This document shows positions 33,439-35,520 of a stretch of 35,520 nucleotides of DNA, one piece after another. The stretch lies in contig CAAEDN010000126.1 in NCBI GenBank assembly GCA_900754615.1, positions 1 to 35,520 of the forward strand, written 5' to 3'. Positions within the stretch are counted from its first letter, which is position 1, and each line of letters starts with the position of its first letter. The stretch is from an uncultured Holdemanella sp. (lineage in GTDB: Bacteria > Bacillota_I > Bacilli_A > Erysipelotrichales > Erysipelotrichaceae). The notes under the pieces were generated by a model that ran no database searches, was not told where the DNA came from, and saw nothing but the letters and a program-made list of their open reading frames with translations. The position numbers and the translations under genes are program-made.

Positions 33439-33780
33439 CTACTTTTTCAAAAATCTTTTATTTATCCGATTTTGATTCTCTTTCATTTCGTTTTTATTTT
33501 CTTCAAATGTTTTATTTGCGAATGCAGGTCGAACTATGATAATAAGATCATATCCCTCTTCGAAAGTAAAAATCTCATCAACAATGCTACGAAGTTGTCT
33601 TTTTACTTTATTACGACAAACAGCATTCCCTAATTTTTTTCCCACGCTAATCCCTACTCTGGCATGGTCTAGTTTTCGTTTTTGAAAATAACAAACAAAT
33701 GATGACGACTTAACAAATTGTCGATTCTGGATGATGGAAGAAAACTCATAGTTTTTTAACACACGAAATTCTTTTTTCAT
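33439..33780 (-). CDS. rnpA: Ribonuclease P protein component
   Basis: A 113-residue basic protein with the family motifs FVCYFQKRKLDHARVGISVGKKLGNAVCRNKVKRQLRSIV (RNR motif region) and YDLIIIVRPAFANKTFEE. It binds RNase P RNA and aids cleavage of tRNA 5' leaders. AGGGA precedes the ATG by several bases. It is separated from rpmH by a terminator-like hairpin and followed after 11 bases by yidC. Confidence 0.95.
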   Translation of the reverse strand: MKKEFRVLKNYEFSSIIQNRQFVKSSSFVCYFQKRKLDHARVGISVGKKLGNAVCRNKVKRQLRSIVDEIFTFEEGYDLIIIVRPAFANKTFEENKNEMKENQNRINKRFLKK

Positions 33781-33799
33781 GCTAATTCCCTATCCAGAC

Positions 33800-33824
33800 A
33801 AAAAAATCACCTAGCAGGTGATTT
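33800..33824 (-). terminator. Terminator/attenuator between rpmH and rnpA
   Basis: AAATCACC (33804-33811) and GGTGATTT (33817-33824) form an 8-bp stem with a 5-base loop directly after the rpmH stop, followed on the minus strand by TTTTTTT. It would keep most transcripts as rpmH alone and lower rnpA expression. Confidence 0.75.
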
Positions 33825-33959
33825 CTATGCGGATAAAACCTTTCTGCCTTTCGCTCTTCTTCTAGAAAGAACGTTACGTCCACCAACAGTTGCCATACGA
33901 GCACGGAAACCATGAACTTTTTGGTGTTTTCTCTTACTTGGCTGATATGTTCTTTTCAT
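33825..33959 (-). CDS. rpmH: 50S ribosomal protein L34
   Basis: A 44-residue, Arg/Lys-rich protein beginning MKRTYQPSKRKHQKVHGFRA and ending GRKVLSA, which is the full L34 sequence pattern. It is too short for most ORF lists but unmistakable. It has a strong promoter (34018-34047), GAGAGGTG upstream of the ATG and a terminator right behind it. L34 next to rnpA-yidC-jag is the conserved origin-proximal gene order. Confidence 0.97.
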   Translation of the reverse strand: MKRTYQPSKRKHQKVHGFRARMATVGGRNVLSRRRAKGRKVLSA

Positions 33960-34017
33960 CTTGATTACACCTCTCAGTCTTTTCTTCTGCTAAATTTTCA
34001 AATAAGATTGCTCAAAC

Positions 34018-34047
34018 ATTATAAACACAAATTAAAATGATTGTCAA
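34018..34047 (-). promoter_or_regulatory. rpmH promoter
   Basis: Perfect TTGACA (34042-34047) and TATAAT (34018-34023) with an 18-base spacer on the minus strand, about 58 bases before the rpmH start. Confidence 0.85.
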
Positions 34048-34058
34048 TAAAATAATTA

Positions 34059-35282
34059 TCACATATGCTTACTTTTCATTATTTCGTAAGCTTTTTGTGT
34101 TAAACGATACATTAATGGATGTACTGGGATATCAAATTCACCAATCATTTCATTTATAGTCGGGTTAAAATTATCTTTAAACTTTGTCAATCCATCATCT
34201 AAAGTACCTTCTACGCCACCCATATTGCTCCATAAGCATCCTCTTTCAAATGCCCATTTAAAGTTTTCTACATATTCTTTATATTGTGGCATAAACTTTT
34301 TAAATCTTTCGTCCATACCTGCATATAACATTTCACAAGTATTTCCAAACTGAATACTTAATATACCGGCAATCGCAACATCTCTGTCTTCCTGACCAAA
34401 TTCATCAAATATTTCTTTATATTCATTTATATCTTTATTTACACTTCTTAATTGATCTTCTAAACGATGTATCTTCTTTTTAGCATTTTCTGGTGTTGCT
34501 GCCATTTCTTTTTCAAGCTGCACCTTCTTTTCTTTTGCCTCTTTATCTAATTGATATACATTACAAGTTGCTAAAAAGATGACTCCACCTTCTGGATAAT
34601 TATCCATCAACATTTTAAAATAACTCTTATCTCTGAGTGCTACACCTTTTCTTGATTCTGTCAATTCTACAAGTCGGCTAAATTCATCTAGTAATTCGCT
34701 TTGTCCATGAATAATTTGAACATTTCTGCGATCTGCATCCTTAATTAAACGCTTTGTATGTTTTGGCAATGTTTCTTCAATATTTTCACATGCATATACA
34801 TTGGATTGAAAACGAGGTTGAACTGTATCCGCAATGCTCATTGTATAGCCATGGTGTACGGCTTTGCAGCTTTTGAATATTTCTAAATATGTATCTGTAT
34901 CTTCATATCGATTTGTATTATATGATTTTGAATCATAGTCATTTACATGAATAGCAGGATCAAACTTGATAAAGATACAATGATCTTTCTTTGCGACTTT
35001 TTTTAGCTGTTCAAAATAATATTGAACAAGTTCTTTATCCTTATAATCCATGATTGGACCTCTAGGTAAATAGTACATACAAAACGTTAATGGTAATCTC
35101 TTTATAAGAACAAGACCTGTGGCGACTAAATTTCCATCCTTATATACTCCGGTATAAAGATGATCCCAGTTGCTTTTTACTTTTGCCCAATTATAGCTTT
35201 GTAGTAAGTTACAATATTCATGATTTTTTACAAATTCATCAAATTCACCTTGTTTTAAATCTGTTTTAAATTCATACTGCAT
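34059..35282 (-). CDS. Lipid II aminoacyltransferase, FemXAB/MurM-like
   Basis: A 407-residue peptidoglycan-bridge-forming enzyme that would add amino acids from aminoacyl-tRNA to the stem peptide of lipid II. NLLQSYNWAKVKSNWDHLYTGVY, YLPRGPIMDY, KFDPAIH, PRFQSNVYA and GGVEGTLDDGLTKFKDNFNP are FemABX features of two GNAT-like domains. An inserted helical arm (about 245-294, rich in Lys and Glu) corresponds to the coiled coil of FemA. The frame stays open 26 codons further upstream, but GGAGG seven bases before the ATG at 35282 marks the start. The transferred amino acid cannot be read from sequence. It occupies the place where dnaA often lies, upstream of rpmH. Confidence 0.9.
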   Translation of the reverse strand: MQYEFKTDLKQGEFDEFVKNHEYCNLLQSYNWAKVKSNWDHLYTGVYKDGNLVATGLVLIKRLPLTFCMYYLPRGPIMDYKDKELVQYYFEQLKKVAKKDHCIFIKFDPAIHVNDYDSKSYNTNRYEDTDTYLEIFKSCKAVHHGYTMSIADTVQPRFQSNVYACENIEETLPKHTKRLIKDADRRNVQIIHGQSELLDEFSRLVELTESRKGVALRDKSYFKMLMDNYPEGGVIFLATCNVYQLDKEAKEKKVQLEKEMAATPENAKKKIHRLEDQLRSVNKDINEYKEIFDEFGQEDRDVAIAGILSIQFGNTCEMLYAGMDERFKKFMPQYKEYVENFKWAFERGCLWSNMGGVEGTLDDGLTKFKDNFNPTINEMIGEFDIPVHPLMYRLTQKAYEIMKSKHM

Positions 35283-35437
35283 ATTCTTTCCTCCACGATA
35301 TTTCCAAAATATCTTTTTATTCATACTCATTTTCAAATATATCCTTATATATAATATCAAAATATTTCATATACTCATCCATTATTAAATTTATATTTGA
35401 TACTCATATATAAATTTGCACTCACTGTGCGTTCTAC

Positions 35438-35446
35438 ATTATAGCA
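35438..35446 (-). promoter_or_regulatory. Promoter of the femX-like gene (extended -10)
   Basis: TGCTATAAT on the minus strand is an extended -10 element. It gives a leader of about 150 bases before the ATG at 35282. No clear -35 box is seen. The rest of 35283-35520 is A+T-rich with no gene I can support. Confidence 0.5.
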
Positions 35447-35520
35447 TTTTATTAATTTTTCCACATAACAATTGTATACATACATTTGTTAATATGCATT
35501 ACACCTATTATATTCAGTTA

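Noticed and set aside
35297..35365. Possible 21-codon leader ORF before the femX-like gene
   Set aside because: It has no ribosome binding site and no attenuator-like codon run or hairpin.
35457..35465. TTTTCCACA, a DnaA-box-like sequence near the right edge
   Set aside because: A single relaxed match in A+T-rich DNA; no cluster of boxes or unwinding repeats is visible within the window.

Overview
The window looks like the chromosome of a low-GC Firmicute. The strongly A+T-rich sequence, AGGAGG-type ribosome binding sites, a glmS ribozyme, a T-box leader, delta factor of RNA polymerase and teichoic-acid-type genes all fit the Bacillota. The gene mix (lactose-type PTS, YkvI-type carrier, GT2/TagF fusion, DUF5662) would suit an Erysipelotrichia-like gut bacterium, but the species is inferred and not proven. 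Nearly all genes lie on the minus strand and read away from the right end. With rpmH-rnpA-yidC-jag near the right end and rsmG-parA-parB further left, the replication origin is probably just beyond position 35520.

Left part (1-6710, minus strand): a purine salvage and PTS locus. In transcription order it holds lactose/cellobiose-family EIIA, EIIB and EIIC, an adenine deaminase, a PRD-type PTS-controlled regulator, purine nucleoside phosphorylase deoD and the 5' part of phosphopentomutase deoB, cut by the window edge. Together the enzymes could convert adenosine to hypoxanthine, ammonia and ribose-5-phosphate. The only transporter in the cluster is the PTS. An intact IS4-superfamily (IS1634-like) transposase lies immediately upstream (6869-8509).

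Middle part (8739-16623): a small DUF5662 gene on the plus strand converges with no gap on glmS, which is preceded by a strong promoter and a clear glmS ribozyme. Then come parB, parA and rsmG on the minus strand. A divergent plus-strand pair encodes a membrane-anchored DUF4230 protein and a RelQ-type small alarmone synthetase, ending in a strong terminator. A YkvI-type membrane carrier follows on the minus strand, controlled by a complete T-box leader whose specifier reads as AUC (isoleucine).

Teichoic-acid region (16624-23276, minus strand): ABC exporter permease and ATPase (tagG/tagH), then glycerol-3-phosphate cytidylyltransferase (tagD) and three tandem CDP-glycerol glycerophosphotransferase-type enzymes, the first fused to a GT2 glycosyltransferase. 

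Right part (23421-35282, minus strand): housekeeping genes in the order femX-like, rpmH, rnpA, yidC, jag/khpB, pth, mfd, rqcP, a NUDIX hydrolase, an HD phosphohydrolase, ywiB-like DUF1934, argS and rpoE (delta). Many are tightly packed or overlapping. Strong promoters precede rpmH and glmS, and hairpin-plus-U terminators close several units. No tRNA, rRNA or CRISPR array was seen.
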